From: Varroa destructor
Lineage: Eukaryota; Arthropoda; Arachnida; Mesostigmata; Varroidae
Direction: 5' to 3'
Length of the DNA: 64,000 nt
Assembly: GCF_002443255.2 (NCBI RefSeq)
Contig: NW_019211455.1
Span: 18,823,126 to 18,887,125 of the forward strand
Every line of letters starts with the position of its first letter. Position 1 is the first letter of the stretch. A model generated the notes under the pieces. The model made no database searches and was not told the origin of the DNA. It worked only from the letters and a program-made list of their open reading frames with translations. The position numbers and the translations under genes were made by a program. Positions 27,943 through 41,072 of this stretch are shown one piece after another.

Positions 27943-28915
27943 ATATCAAAAGTAACCGAGAAAAACAGCAAAAATACAAAAAGAGAAGCGGTCCATTCTG
28001 CAAACTAATATCTAACCATGAAAAAGTAAACAAAGATCTATCCAGAACGAAAGCTAACTGTTCAGAGGCTCATTTTTCTGACACCCATTCATGGAGACAA
28101 AATACAGTCGTCAGTCACGCAAAAATTAATTTCATCATTTATAGATTACGTCTACTTCGTTCGATGTACATGTCACCTATTTAGGTTTTGAAGGCAAACA
28201 TTTAATTATAGGAAAATTTCGATAATACTGAGTAATGAAATTCCATTACGTTGCTAAATTATACAGACTCCCTTAAGATTTTATTACTTAAAATTTTATA
28301 ACTTTTTAATGTTTTTGTTTTTTTTCTTGAACCAAACATTTTTTTGTTTTTAAGAAGGTCGTTTGCGAATATGTCTATAGGAATCAAGTCCAGCGTAAAT
28401 AATAGGCTCGTCGGTTGATTGTCACAAAAGCCCCAAGAAAGGTCAACAGTGGAAAAAAACTAAATATACATAAGTGGGTTATTCTTAAGTCACTAAGAGC
28501 TTTAATACGAAGCGATAATGTTGCGTTAACAAGCACTTCTTTAATAAACATTCGTAAATAAACGTAACAAGATCGCCATTGAATAAAACAGCTACGACAA
28601 GTTCAATCCGGTCTCAGTCACGCACGACCGTATAGGTACAAGCATCTTTAATAGGCCACAAAGGCCGGCTGTTGCTGCAGCACAATTTCCTTTAGAGGTG
28701 ACTATCTTTTAAGAAAATGCGCAAAATCCGTTCATAATACTTTCGACCGCCTAAGTTAAATTGAAAAATTTTAAAAAAACACTGCATTGGTTTTACGAAA
28801 AATATAAATATCGGTCTCTGCTACACACCGTAAGCAATCCTGAGGATTTTTTGGGGCTTAAATGTAAATTCTCTGATTTTTTCTAAAATAATTTAAAGCA
28901 TAATAATTTGGAAAT

Positions 28916-28980
28916 ATGGCTAGTTTCAAGCCTACGTGGTGTCTGCATATGGCCAATCTGAAGAACAACGAAGCATGGAG
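28916..28980 (+). CDS. Candidate initiating exon with perfect donor
   Basis: An ATG at 28916 in good context (A at -3, G at +4) opens MASFKPTWCLHMANLKNNEA and runs 21 codons plus two bases. It ends at GCATGGAG followed by GTGAGTCAGG, a full-consensus 5' splice site at 28981, so the intron is phase 2. An in-frame TAA lies just upstream of the ATG, which fixes this start. The upstream sequence is T-rich with an AG at about 28898, so a short 5' UTR exon is also possible. The next exon was not located; the intron may be long. No family is recognised from 21 residues. Confidence 0.4.
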
Positions 28981-29333
28981 GTGAGTCAGGATTATTTAAT
29001 TGTTTGTATTTATTTTTGTACTACATTAAAATCACCATTGACGCATTGTTTGTCAACTTGCTTGTCGTGACCATGCGCCATACTAAGTTGCAATGGCAAA
29101 ATATACTTACACAACAAAAACACATTGTTTGATTCCACTAGATTTAACAGAGTAATTGAGCAGCTTTAAATAGCAGCAATGTGACAAGTGACTTTAGACT
29201 TTATAAACTTAAGGCCACTTTACACAAAATTTGGCCGAAATCACCTGGTCCGTGTCCTACTTTGAAACGCCAACCTAATTTGTTACACATATATGTATAA
29301 CGAATAATAACAAAAAGGTCTATTAAGGAAAAC

Positions 29334-29360
29334 AATAATAATAATAATAATAATAATAAT
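29334..29360. repeat. (AAT)9 trinucleotide microsatellite
   Basis: Nine perfect units. Confidence 0.9.
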
Positions 29361-30698
29361 GAAGCTAACGATGCCGAAGTTCGACATACACCCAGCCGCC
29401 TACATGTGACATTGCGTAACTATTATAACCTGGTCACTACATGATTATAAAAAATAAATGGATTATGAAAAACACAAGTTATTCCTACATGAAACGTAGG
29501 TATATAGATAGGACAAAAAAAAAAAAAAGGATTGCAAATAACTTAGACGACTGGTGACAAATCCGCAAGAAATTCATTCAGACGGAATTAATACTGCGAA
29601 CGTGATGGTAACCCGAATTAGAAGGCAACGAAAGCAATCAGATTGACAATAATTACAGAATTAAAACAAAATGGTAAATGTGTAGAAAATTTAATATCAT
29701 GGCTAGAAGTAAAGCGGCAAAAGAACGAGAAGCGTAGATAGAATAGCGTAGACCAAAATATGAAACGATGATGATCGATGATACTGGTGAGACAGCAAAG
29801 GCGACTGCCCAATAAACACGAAAGCTGTAAAAAAAAACTACAAACGGTAACAGAATACGAACAGCCAGAAACACAACGAAGATGCATAAAATAATAACAA
29901 AATATAAATAACGTAATTAATAACACAGTTATGATAATATTAACAATAAGGATACTAATAATCGATAAATGATGAAAGTGTTATTAATAAATAGACAATA
30001 ATACAAATATGGTTTTTTCTTTCAACGATAATGTACATAATAGATAGTTGTACTTGTGTTTCAACACTATTAGCATTACGGAGTGCGTTTGGAACAACAC
30101 TTCGATCACAGTTAAGGTTTTGACGACACAAAAAACAGGATTGTAGAAGTTTTTAAAAAATGATTTCCCTTAAATTTCGATAGGCAGCATTAAATGGTTG
30201 GTTTAGCCGTCTCTTTTAGTGGGAACTTTACGAAAGTCGAGCAACTGAGACAAGATAGTCTCCCCAGAGTAAAGGTTCCGTAATGCCGTTTCGTCTTTCC
30301 TTAAGCTAAATAATTTTTTTCTGCCTTAAAATATCCCAATAAAGCTGACCTAACAAGCTGGGCACCAAAATTAAAGAAAAAAAAAACTTTAGGATTCGAA
30401 TTGCAGTGGCTGTTTTACCAGAAGAGATAAATATTTCAGAAATAGATAAAAAAAAGACGCCTTTTTGTCTTTCAAGAGCAAGGTACCTCAGATCTTCACT
30501 GACTCTAGAGGCTGACTAGTGAACTAGAGTAAGAACCACAAATTAGTTTGCACTTCTCCAGCTATAATAATAAGGAAAAATTTGGAAAAGCCCACATAAA
30601 AGCAACGTCAACTCCTAAATGGCGGCGTTTTCATGAATGCGAATGGGCACCTATAACATTCGGAGCTTATACCTATTCCAGCTCGTATAATAACAGCT

Positions 30699-30796
30699 CG
30701 ATCTCTCTCTCTCCCGCTCCCTCCTTCTATCTCGCTATCTCTCTCTCTCTCTCTCTCCCCCTCTTACTCGCTTCCACCGGCTTCGCACTCCACAAG
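30699..30796 (+). promoter_or_regulatory. CT-rich tract acting as 3' splice acceptor context
   Basis: Nearly 80 bases of CT/CCT repeats, including a (CT)9-10 run at about 30737-30756, end in CACTCCACAAG at 30796. A pyrimidine tract this long and this close to an AG would be a strong 3' splice site. It could also be read as a plain (CT)n microsatellite. Confidence 0.45.
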
Positions 30797-31005
30797 TTTA
30801 TGGATATATAGGCAATGGAGGCCTCTGGGACGGCGTTCAAGGTTATACGAGAAACATTTCATCGGTATATGGCCATGGCAACAAGCAGGACGCTGCTACG
30901 TTGATGCAGTTCAGCGATTTTGCCAAGAAAACTAGGCCTCGCCGTCTTAGTTGTAGCCTTGAGGGACATCAAATGGCAATAACCATGTTGGTCAGCATTG
31001 GTGTT
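30797..31005 (+). CDS. Candidate exon, Gly/Asn-rich unknown protein
   Basis: Directly after the CT-rich acceptor one frame is open for 69 codons to a TAA at 31006-31008. It begins YGYIGNGGLWDGVQGYTRN and continues through DAATLMQFSDFAKKTRPRR. It enters with two bases completing a split codon (phase 1). After the TAA the same frame is open again for another 63 codons (to about 31200), so a 400-base interval holds a single in-frame stop. Possible donors inside are ATCG then GTATAT (about 30865) and ATTG then GTGTTT (about 31001). A second frame also opens at an ATG (30814, MEASGTAFK) but closes after 29 codons. No family is recognised. The initiating exon candidate at 28916 lies 1.8 kb upstream on the same strand, but its phase 2 does not fit this phase-1 entry directly. 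Confidence 0.38.
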
Positions 31006-31209
31006 TAACGCGTTGCTGCTGTTCGATGTAGACCCAGCAGAAATTACAGTAGCTCTAGAACTGTCGCCATTCCAAGTCTACATAGCAATGCTGTTCAATG
31101 CATGTTACTTTCTGTTTTGCTCCCTTGTATACCTTTCAGTCGCCTAATAGATGGAAAACCACTATCTCAACGCTTGTGTCTAGCTATGTTTAATGGGTAA
31201 CTTCGCACA

Positions 31210-34200
31210 GGTAGGTAAAATTTTCTTGGCTAACAAAAATCGAGCGAGTATGGTCTATTGACGTCATGTTTAATAATACGACCCCTCTCAAACAAACCGA
31301 CATATATTTCTAGGAAATTTTATGAAAATGTTTATATTAATGTGCACCATAGATAGAAGGTTACATGTCAGGAACCGGTTTTGACATGTGTCGGCAACAG
31401 GAAACAAATAGCGGTGAGTAGGTAGGCTGTAACGCTCTGGGGTTCTAAACTTAGGTTGATGGCCATTGTCGTAAGCTGGACGGTTCATAGATTAGCAGAA
31501 AGTATTGCAATCATGTGAACTAATAACGTTTACTAATAGTATGTTTAAACTTACACTGTATTATTATTACATTAGCTTATCCGTACTGAAACTAAATCCT
31601 CTTAAGAATCTTCCTCTGATTTGTCCCACAAAAATCTTTTCCGGATTTTTCAGAACTTACAAGTAAAAAAGTAGCTTGTCTAGTTGTGGTAACAAAAGAT
31701 CGAATTCAGACGGAACTTGCTATATATAGAGCGATATGGAACAACCTTTGCTATACAGCTCTATCGATTACTGGTTGCGAGTGGGGACATATGGACACAG
31801 CTAAAAAATCAACGAAGATATGGCAACGACGTTGACACGAAAAGGAAACAATGCATAATAACTATACTGTACCTTGCTCCGTTATGATTGCTATCGCTAT
31901 ATAATTCGCGTATATAATTTTCAACATAACTGCGCCCAGTTTCTTTAGCATGATTCAACTCCAATCTAGAATTATTAAGTATGAGGTAATCCAATGTATA
32001 GAAAATAAACGCTTGCAATTCATCCGTTTGTTACTGTTTTATATCGTAATAAAACTCCGAGTCTATTGCAAGCTCAGATAAAAAGGACACGCATATCTAT
32101 CTCGCTTGAAACAAGGTAAGAAAATAATAATTTTTCAGGATATCCCTAGACGCCATACACATCTCGTATGCACGCGTACAAAAAAGACGCGGTCGCAGTA
32201 GTTCGTAGGAGTTTGCTCAGTGTTAAATGAGCTAATGTGGTCGTTAAGGGGTCAATTTCAATTTAACAGGCGTTGTCCATAGGTGCAATACTGATTACAT
32301 AATAAGGAGTGCCTTTACATGTTGGTACCACATTGGCCTGTATCTATCGTAACCATTAACATACTGCTACGGCGATTGTTTGCCAGTGCACCAACAAAAC
32401 GATACCACGTTCTACGATTCGTCACCTCTACCCCATATCAAGCGAGAACGTGATACGTCTTTAGCTAGTTCTATTTTACATAGGTGCGTTCCGTCAAGCA
32501 GGAACAGCAATTGAGAGTGTTTAATTAAATATGGGTAGTTTATCAATTCATGGTTATGTTTACCACATCCTCTATACTGCAGCATATACATACGAGCCGA
32601 TCGATTAAGGTCACGAGACCTCTGAAACGTTAATGCCGAATGCCGGCTGAGTCACTGTTAAGTCCAGTCTGTCAAATAGTTCCGTTTCAACCTTGGCAGA
32701 CAGTGAAAATGGCCTTATACACAAATGCTGACGTTACAGTAGCAGGTACTTGTGGGTCGCTGTCTGTTAGCCAAGCTCGCCGAACTTCACCGAAGACGTC
32801 TTCATGACGACTCAAATTCAAAGGCTACTCGATGCTGTTCTCGTGTTTAGAGTCTCTACATCTTTTCGCATCTGGTCGTATCGGACAACGACAGACAAAG
32901 GAGTAATGATTGTTGCGTCATGCCGAGGTAATACGCTCATTCGGCAGAGATGTATGGAGAAGTAAATACGTGGCCAATAGTTCTAGAGATAGAATAGAAA
33001 GATATGTTACATAATTATAGCGAAGACGACGAAGAAAAATCAAATGATGAAGACAGAAGTGGGAAAAACAGAGAATGACCCAATAGACTACGTTCTCTAT
33101 GGGTAGCCGGATCGGTACCGTTGACCTGTGTGTTTACTTCATTCAATGGTCATTATGAAGTGTCGATTATGCTGCGCATACGAACAATATAAACGTATGC
33201 GAAAATTGGGAGCATTGTTAAATATCTTTTTTTGCCTTCAAAAACTGCTGTTATAGGTGTTATTGTTTATTTGATAAAAAGAGAAAAGGCGCTGATTTTT
33301 TTCAAGTGGATTATGTTCGTGTGTTTAACAAGCAAAGACTAAAGCAGGTTAAGGCGGTAGCGCGGATAGCAGAAACCCAAATTTATAAGTGGGTGACGTT
33401 TGGCAAATCAAAGAGGTATTGTTAGTTATGGTGAACGCTTTTTCTATTACTTTAATAATATATATGCTTAGTAACCATTTAATTATCATAATCGTGTCTG
33501 AAATTTTCTGCCAGGGACATAATATTTGCACCACATATACAAATACGTTCTCTACACACTATGGCAGACCGCCAGCCAGCTGTTCTGGGAATAGGCAACG
33601 AAAGGTAATCATAAGATAAGCAGGAAAAAATAAGGACGTGCGTCTGAAAAAACGTGCAGCAGATAGGAACTCGGAACGACTGAAAAACCAACCATAGTTA
33701 GCCAGACCTAGATAGTTAGCACATCTAGATAATTAATAACAGTTATTTGACATAAACGAATTATAGAGCCACGACAACTTCGATTGTTCTGTGACGCTGA
33801 CGCTACTTGTCTGTACACTGTGCCAGCCTCTAAACGGATGACCCACGAATTACTCTGTTGCTATTAGTTAACAATAGCTAGGTCATTTTAGGCCTATTCC
33901 TTGAACGATATGCACTGCCCAATCCAATTGATCTCATTGCATGTACGAACGCAATATAAATCATTTTACGAATTAACACATGTGCTGAAAAGAGCTACAC
34001 GTTTCTTGTATCCTATTTCGATACGTCATCTCATTAAAAGGGACCTAGTCAGCTGTCCTCGCAAATCAGACCGGACCCTCATAAACTATACAGCCTCACG
34101 AGCCGCTCACAATTAAAGACGCACAATAAAGGGTTGCATGGACTATAATACTTATAGCGGTTGCGGTAGCCATCGCTGGTCAAGATAAATTGAGACGGCG

Positions 34201-37150
34201 GCGACGGCGGCGGCGGCGGTGTGGGAGAGAGAGAGACCTAAGGACAGAATACCAATAGGCAAATATGTACGCACCCGCGTAATGATTTGTTACGAATGTA
34301 TCAAGTAATAAATGTCTGTGCTATAAACTAACCGAGATTACGTATGATACTAAGAAGGTAGTATGAGGCGACTGACAATGACTAATTAGACATAAGGTAA
34401 TGGAGTGGTAATGTTGTGAGAAATATCTCATTATGGGCGTAAAGTTTTAGTGAAATATAGGTAAGCAAAAATGGTCTACTATACAGGTATACAGTAAAAG
34501 GCTGGTAAGCTAAGTAAGGCTAAATAGGAATTTTTCTTAGTCTTGCTCTGTCCCATATCTAATCGCTCGTTGTTACAGTAGAGTCCCCGGTTGTCGATCA
34601 GGCTTGACGTTATACGCTTATTCAATAGCCGACGGAAGGTAAAAGAGGGATCCGCTCCATTATTATAGTATAAACTAAGTCGCTAGCTGTTATATACGTT
34701 GGGCAGCACTCCCACAAGTGACGGGGTCTACAACATCGAAGGCAGATCAAAGGAAAAACATCTCACATAGGGACATGGCAGCCGACACCCTGCATAACTG
34801 TTAAACCTTTTCATCGTAAAACAGTAAAAACTCTAGGTGAAATAACGCGAATTTTAGCTAGTGCTTATTTAAATACACTTGTCTCTCGCACTAAGCAACT
34901 GTCGAGGGAACGCTTCTGGAAAATACGATCCATTTACTGCGCCATAGGGACTATCTGTTCTGCGTATATAGATGAAACGTTTTCAACATGATTAAACCAT
35001 CTCTTGCCGCATGTAGTAATGGAGCCAACTCCAGTAACATTGGTCAAGATGTAAGGTCACTGCTTATATACGATAGTATAGCTTAGATCAGAAAATTGTA
35101 TCTATAAATCATTAAAGGTGAGCCATTTTGCCTGATCGGCACAACTAGAAATCAACAGAAAGGAGGCCAGGACATAGATACGCTTGCATCCTAGAAATCA
35201 GCGAATCGAAGTAAGGTATGAGTATATGCAGTCCTACTAAAAACCAGTCGACCGCATAGCGTCAACACAATGGAAATAATTACAACAGATGTATAAACGA
35301 AATGTTAGTAAAAGAAAAACGATCACTGTCGTTGCGTGGCTGATGTTGTTCGAGGACATTGCAAAAATGACCGTCGATATCCTAACGAGCTCACACCGCC
35401 ATGTTTGACAGCGTGGTACCTTGTTTTGTAGACGAGCAAGTCACCTCCTCGTTTGCGCATACTGTCTATAGTGGTAATGAACTTTGCCTTTTTTTGTTGT
35501 TTGAAAGGACAAGAGACAACGGAATCTAACAATGAGAGGAAAGGAGCCAAGCACTAATAGCAGGACCCTCAAAGCTGCCGCCCTCCGTTCGATACGCCCC
35601 GCAAGCTCGCTCATATTAAAACTTCATGGATGTTCATCTTCTGATGCCCTTGCGGGCACTCTAGTTGTCCGTCCGTATTTAAGTTGTTCCGATGTTTTGT
35701 CTCCTATAGTAACGCGCTGATTCGCTCCGGAAGAGACCTTCAAAAAATACTGAAAATGTAATACCATCCGAATGAAGAAAAGTTGGATTCTACAGGCAAA
35801 TTAATTCATTCGTATTGGCAATATATTGCGTTATCTCTCGCGAAATGGGTGCGTTCGGGACGCCTTGTCAAATTGGCAAAAACTTTTGTTGCATGAACGG
35901 TAACAGTCAAGTGTAGTAAAGTTGTGATAGTAAATCCTTACCGAAAGCGTACTTCAAAGGCATAGCTTCGTCCCTGAAAGATATACTAAGAATTGTAATG
36001 TTTACTACAGGGACAACAGCGGATCTTTTAGAAGCCGGAACGTTCAGTCCCAGGCCAATGAGACGGCGAAGCTTCGAGAAGCAGAGTGACTACTCTTCAA
36101 TTTTCTCTAAAATATTTCTGTTAATCTTCTGATTGTCTTATTAGTGACCAGTCGAAAGGCCAAAAAAAGTAAAACTCACTTTTCATAGATATCGCTCGTA
36201 ATGTTTTATACTGGTTTTAACCAAAGCCAGTAGACATGAGCAGTATAGACTTGACGGAAATTTTATTAAAGATTGTAGGAGCGTTTTGGCCTGGCTTCGC
36301 ACTTGCAAGTTTTTGACGGTGTCACAAAACGGCACGATGGATTATAGAAGGCTGAAAAAGTCGCATCCTCTAACAGAGTGTTGATATGCTCTATTTAACG
36401 TGCATCAGAACGAGCTCATCCTAGACAGCCAGCCAAATGGAATATTAGACATAAAACAAATCGTCCTAGGAATAGGATGATTTATTCTTGCTCTTGACGA
36501 CAGGTCATGCGTTCATACAAGTTTTCTGGACCATAACAAACATCAGAAACCTATCATTTTCGACTTGTTAGTCGAATTAGCTAGAACTTGCGTCTTCGTA
36601 GTTTTTTGGTAAAGGCAGCTGTGTCAATGACGCCAACTGCATACTTACCTACGCTGTTCGCTGGTTGACATCGTTAACGTCTCCATCTAAATGCGGCTGT
36701 TGCGCAGTTGTATCAAGTCGTTTTCGCTGCCTCCTTTCAAAGCTCCAACGTAAGGCCTCACATCTGTATTATGTCCACCGTTACCAACTTTTAGCTATAG
36801 CCGACAACAAAAGTAGGCACATTCTCTTCAAAGCGGCTCAAGCTTTGCGAAACGGTTTTATTAGGTGATCTAAATACAGGCAGACCAGTAACCAGCAGAG
36901 ATTTCTTCGTACCGGCCTTGCCTTTCCACCCAAATCTCCACCACGTTCCCGAAGCGTGAGGGCAAGCTCTGCTATTGACAGCGAATTTAGTACGGTACAC
37001 ACCGCAGCACTAGCCCATGTCGACGCGTGTGCTCGGTCTACCAATCGGCCATAAGCTGCTCTAGGAGCCTAGATAGCCTTCGGAGAAAATAATACACGAG
37101 CAAGAAGTGGCTATTTCACGAGTCAGCGGCATGCGAATATATCGCCAAGG
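31210..37150. other. No supported gene
   Basis: About 6 kb of AT-rich sequence with scattered short open frames and no recognisable protein. At 32116-32138 a perfect GTAAGA donor is followed after only 23 bases by TTTTTCAG (see findings). A donor-like CG then GTGAGTAGG lies at 31414. A small GC-richer patch at 35.5-35.7 kb has a 62-codon frame without exon borders. Confidence 0.45.
34195..34219. repeat. (GGC)n imperfect trinucleotide repeat
   Basis: GGC units with one GAC interruption, followed by a short (GA)n run. Confidence 0.85.
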
Positions 37151-37176
37151 GTTGTCAACAAAGCTTTAGGTGCATT

Positions 37177-37284
37177 CTAACACGCCGTCGGCACATCGGC
37201 AGCTGTAAGGAAGACGGTCGACGATGCGCACAACGAAATTTTGTAACCAGAAAATGTCCCGAGCTTGAGCGTCGCTCTACTCAC
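37177..37284 (-). CDS. Candidate short exon after a strong acceptor
   Basis: On the minus strand TATGTCTTAATTTACC followed by TTTCACAG (branch-like CTTAAT, T/C tract, CAG) precedes a frame that begins VSRATLKLGTFSGYKIS and stops at a TAG after 35 codons. The same junction also reads CAG then GTGAGTAGA on this strand, an ideal 5' splice site, so it is unclear whether this is an exon start or an exon end. A second acceptor-like CTTCCTTACAG lies within the frame near 37203. No family is recognised. Confidence 0.28.
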   Translation of the reverse strand: MSRATLKLGTFSGYKISLCASSTVFLTAADVPTAC

Positions 37285-39125
37285 CTGTGAAAGGTAAATT
37301 AAGACATACAAATATGGAGTAAATTGCTTGTGGCTGGCGCTTTTAGGAGCTTTCGGCAGTTGTATATATTGCTTGTCTCGCCACTTCTATCCACGTTTCA
37401 GCAAAGCGAAGCATTCATAAGCGATTGTGACCTGCAGCAGTCATGGGTGAAGCCGTATTCGGCATCAACCTTTCAAACTCTGCAAACTTCACCACAACAT
37501 CAGCATCGATAGCTGGAACAGCGATAGCAAGAATTGGGCACGAACTAAGCTCCAGCCTGATGGTGGCATTTCAAACTTAACCACCTGACGCGTTCAGCCA
37601 CTGCGTCGCTTCGTGCATTCACTCCACGTAAAATACCTACAGTATATGAGCCTATGGAGAATTTGCTTAGACACCTTTCCTGAAGTTTTCTCTAGCCATC
37701 GTGTTTGATGCGTTAGTTTCCACCAAGTCGTGAGTTTTTCACGGTCTGAGGACGATTTTGAAGCGCCGGCCCGTTTGCTCGCTCAGCGGGTCGAGGGTTC
37801 GTTAATCGTATGAAAACAAGGCTCACAGACTTAATACGACTCGACGATCTGCGAAGTCCGCTAAGACAACCCCAAACTTGTACAGGAACAATCTTGCCTC
37901 CTTAACTGCGTTCCAGCTATGTGATTTCAGCCATCTCACTGCGCATTCCCATAAAGAAACTGCTCTATCCGGATCTACTCTCTGACAACTATTGAGGTTG
38001 TTAGTCTGTACCTAACCACTTGTATCCTGCTAGTGAGGTATTGTGGTGTGGATTGTAATTTAGTTTGGTTCAGGAAGATCTGATCGAAGCAGTTCACAAG
38101 TAGGCTTAAGCAGGCAAAAGTGTCCACCCGAGGTGTTTCGCTGTCTGTTATCCTATTCTAGGACAAGGGTGCTAGACAGGGTTAAACTCTCTGCGGGAGC
38201 AATGTGATCATTTGGGTTACCATAGGAGCACACATAATGGTATTATAGTAATACAAGCTGGGAGTGAACAGAGAAGTGAAGTTATAGAATTACTATGGGG
38301 AACAGATAGGCTATCCGTTTTTGGCCTCACTTGTAAAGAACGGGAATAAAATTTTGCAGGTTGTTTATCGTAGAGGGGGTGTACTGATCTACTATATTTA
38401 TTATTGGAGGAAGCGAGTTCGTTCTAATAAGAAAATAGTATGCCGTTCTCGCGAATTGAGGGATGGATACTTATTACCTTATTGCTTCGAGCTAGACGAA
38501 GCGTTAACAAGATCAGAGAATTCTCGTTTGCTGAAAATCAACGCTTTCAGTTGTTGCCACTTTCCATGTAGTTTCTGGGAACTGAAGGAAGAATACGATA
38601 AAATAAACCGAAACATACTAAGGTTTAAATCTAAAAGTTTCGAGAATATATCAAAAGTTATCAAAAAGCCATTTTTGGTACACTTGGATTTCTTCCACAA
38701 AAATTAATGGCCTTTTTGGAAAGAATAGAGTACCAATTGCTAATGGGGATATGTTCTAATAGTTATTTTTTTACAGACTTTTTTATTGCTTTAGGCCGTT
38801 ATATTCCTAGTGTGCTAGCAGTCTAAAATTGAAATACGCTGAAACGTTTTCTATGCAGAGTATCTAAGCGACATTTTGGCAAGTCTACGCTTACCAACAC
38901 GGTCTGACACACGGTTACTATCTAAGTGCTATCTGCAGACTAAAAAAACGGTACGAGATACGAAGGGGTTAGGTTCCGAATTGAAGCTGCAATCATAGTA
39001 AATACTAGCTATACGGAACAAACGCGATCATCAGGAATGATAACACCTCTAGCGGCTGTAAAAGATTTTACTAACTTTTTTTTGAGTTTTTTTAAAGAAA
39101 CGGTTCATAAAAATTGCTTATGTGC

Positions 39126-39128
<3 letters not shown>

Positions 39129-39160
<32 letters not shown>
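39129..39160. repeat. (AT)16 microsatellite
   Basis: Perfect AT run. Confidence 0.9.
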
Positions 39161-39164
<4 letters not shown>

Positions 39165-39870
39165 AAGGTGCGTTCTATTCCAACGATGGCTATATAATCC
39201 CATTAGATTGATTATATGTTGTTAACATGTTTCACGGAAAACCGCTGTTAAGCGCTTAATCTTTTAGACACAGATATGTTATGTTCCAAATGTTCGCCAA
39301 TAACCAAAAGGATGTAGCAATTTTATTTTTTTTTTGTCGCAGTCGATCAAAAAATAAACTGATTATAGTATGAACACACCAGCTCACCCGTTATTTCTTT
39401 ATACCATTTTAATCAAGTCAGAAAATTTCTAGAGATGTCTTAGAGATGAATAGAGCCAGACGGACAGTAATGCCTTGTTTAAGCGCGTCTAGGGGCAAGT
39501 GACATTTTTATCATCGTTACTTGTTCCCGACAACGTCATACGGCTGCTTCCCGACGTCCGTCCTTGTCATAGCATACAAAGCAATGCCTTCAGCAAATCT
39601 TAGAAAGATCTTCTAAATCCAATTATATATATTTCGTCCAATCTCGACAGGCCACTTATATAAAGCACTTGTTCCGACATAAGGCAATTGCTTGGAGTCT
39701 CAAGATTTATCTGTCGGCACACTTTGTGTCTGCAGCATAATTTGTGCTGTAGCATAATTATAGAGAATGACCGAAGTGAAGAAGAATTCTTACTGATTTC
39801 GATCAAGATGAGATTCGATGGTAAGGTTTCACCTACTCATTGCCTTACAATGTGATATATTGTCTACATG

Positions 39871-39888
39871 TATATATATATATATATA
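39871..39888. repeat. (TA)9 microsatellite
   Basis: Perfect TA run. Confidence 0.88.
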
Positions 39889-41072
39889 CGTAAATTCTCG
39901 GCTTGTCTGTTAGTGTAAAAGTCATAATATGTCAGTCATTTACTAGTGGACTATGCAAGACGTTTTAAGACTTGAGATCAGTCTTTGAATGGCTAATGAA
40001 GTTCAGTAACCAGCGAATTTTTTCATAATTACGCGACCGGGCACTGATACTTATTACGTTTTACTGCATGAGGTAATGCCCCTATGATTAAGTAAAGAAA
40101 TGGGTAGGAGAGGCTACTCTCTCCTTTTAATACCCTTTGACATAAGATATATACTTTAAAATTAACTAGATTAAAGCGTTTTACTATGGCGAATATCTAG
40201 GAGCACCTGAGTAAAGGTAAGTCGGTTGATTCTTCCGACAAAGCTGCGTATCCTTCCAAATCCGAGAAAAAATCATTTTTAAACTAAGTTATTTGGTGAC
40301 ATTGTACAATATTGCGACATCGTATGAAAATAGCGACCGTTAACCATAGCTTATTCTTACAGACGAACAATAATAGCACGGTTTTTAGGGGTATTAGGTA
40401 TATACAATCCTACTAGTTTCATCGGATGAGCCGAAGAAGAGTCGAAGCTGTTGGTTGCATGTACGTTTCTGTGCAATAAGGCAATCTCTCCTTATTTATA
40501 ACGGAAGCATCTTCATTCATTGGCTACAAAGGAGACAGCCGGGAGGCGGGGTGGGGAGAGGGAGACTCCTGAGTATTCCTGCTCTACGAAATATATTCAG
40601 ACGCTTCCGTTACAACTAAGTCAGGGATGCAGACGAGATACGGCTGAGGGTGAATCCGGCAGAGGGTGCCGTCTTACCATCGCCGCAAGTCTGAAGATTG
40701 AACTCATCAGTTGATAGCCGTTTCAAAGCCCAAAGTTTATGACGATATCGTACATTGGACGGTTGATTTGCTGCATTTTTCGGAACTTTTTTTCATTCCA
40801 TCTTGCGCAAAAGTTTTAAAGGCTGAACTTATATCCGTTGTCCCATGCCTTGGCCGGAAGTTACAAAGAATTCACGAAAAGCAAATTGATAATGCAGTAG
40901 TTGAGAACATACTAGGGAATCCAAATATCGTGCCGATTATGGTAATGTACTGACGGACGCTACACCTCTCTGTTTGGGTTGGATCAACCAGCAGGTCAAG
41001 CCCGTCATTCTGCGCGGGCCCCGAAACAGATGCAACGCAATCATAATTTTATACCGGAAGTCACCTTTCCAG

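Larger units (their letters stand above)
18100..28900. other. Mostly featureless AT-rich stretch with one assembly gap
   Basis: No gene with adequate support. Long frames at 25173-25586 (137 codons) and 26332-26817 on the minus strand (161 codons) have no recognisable content. The second overlaps a purine/pyrimidine-biased tract and reads as Phe/Ser/Leu-rich. A minus-strand segment at 19041-19111 is open in one frame between an AG and a perfect GTAAGT donor, but its acceptor is pyrimidine-poor. Confidence 0.45.
37300..41060. other. Noncoding or uncertain stretch
   Basis: Contains a plus-strand frame at 38321-38707 (128 codons). Its last 70 codons read smoothly (KEEYDKINRNILRFKSKSF) and it is followed by a clean acceptor, TTCTAATAGTTATTTTTTTACAG split as TTCTAAT ... 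TTTTTTTACAG at about 38776. A second plus-strand frame lies at 40711-40953. Neither could be joined into a phase-consistent model. (AT)n tracts occur at 39129 and 39871. Confidence 0.4.
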
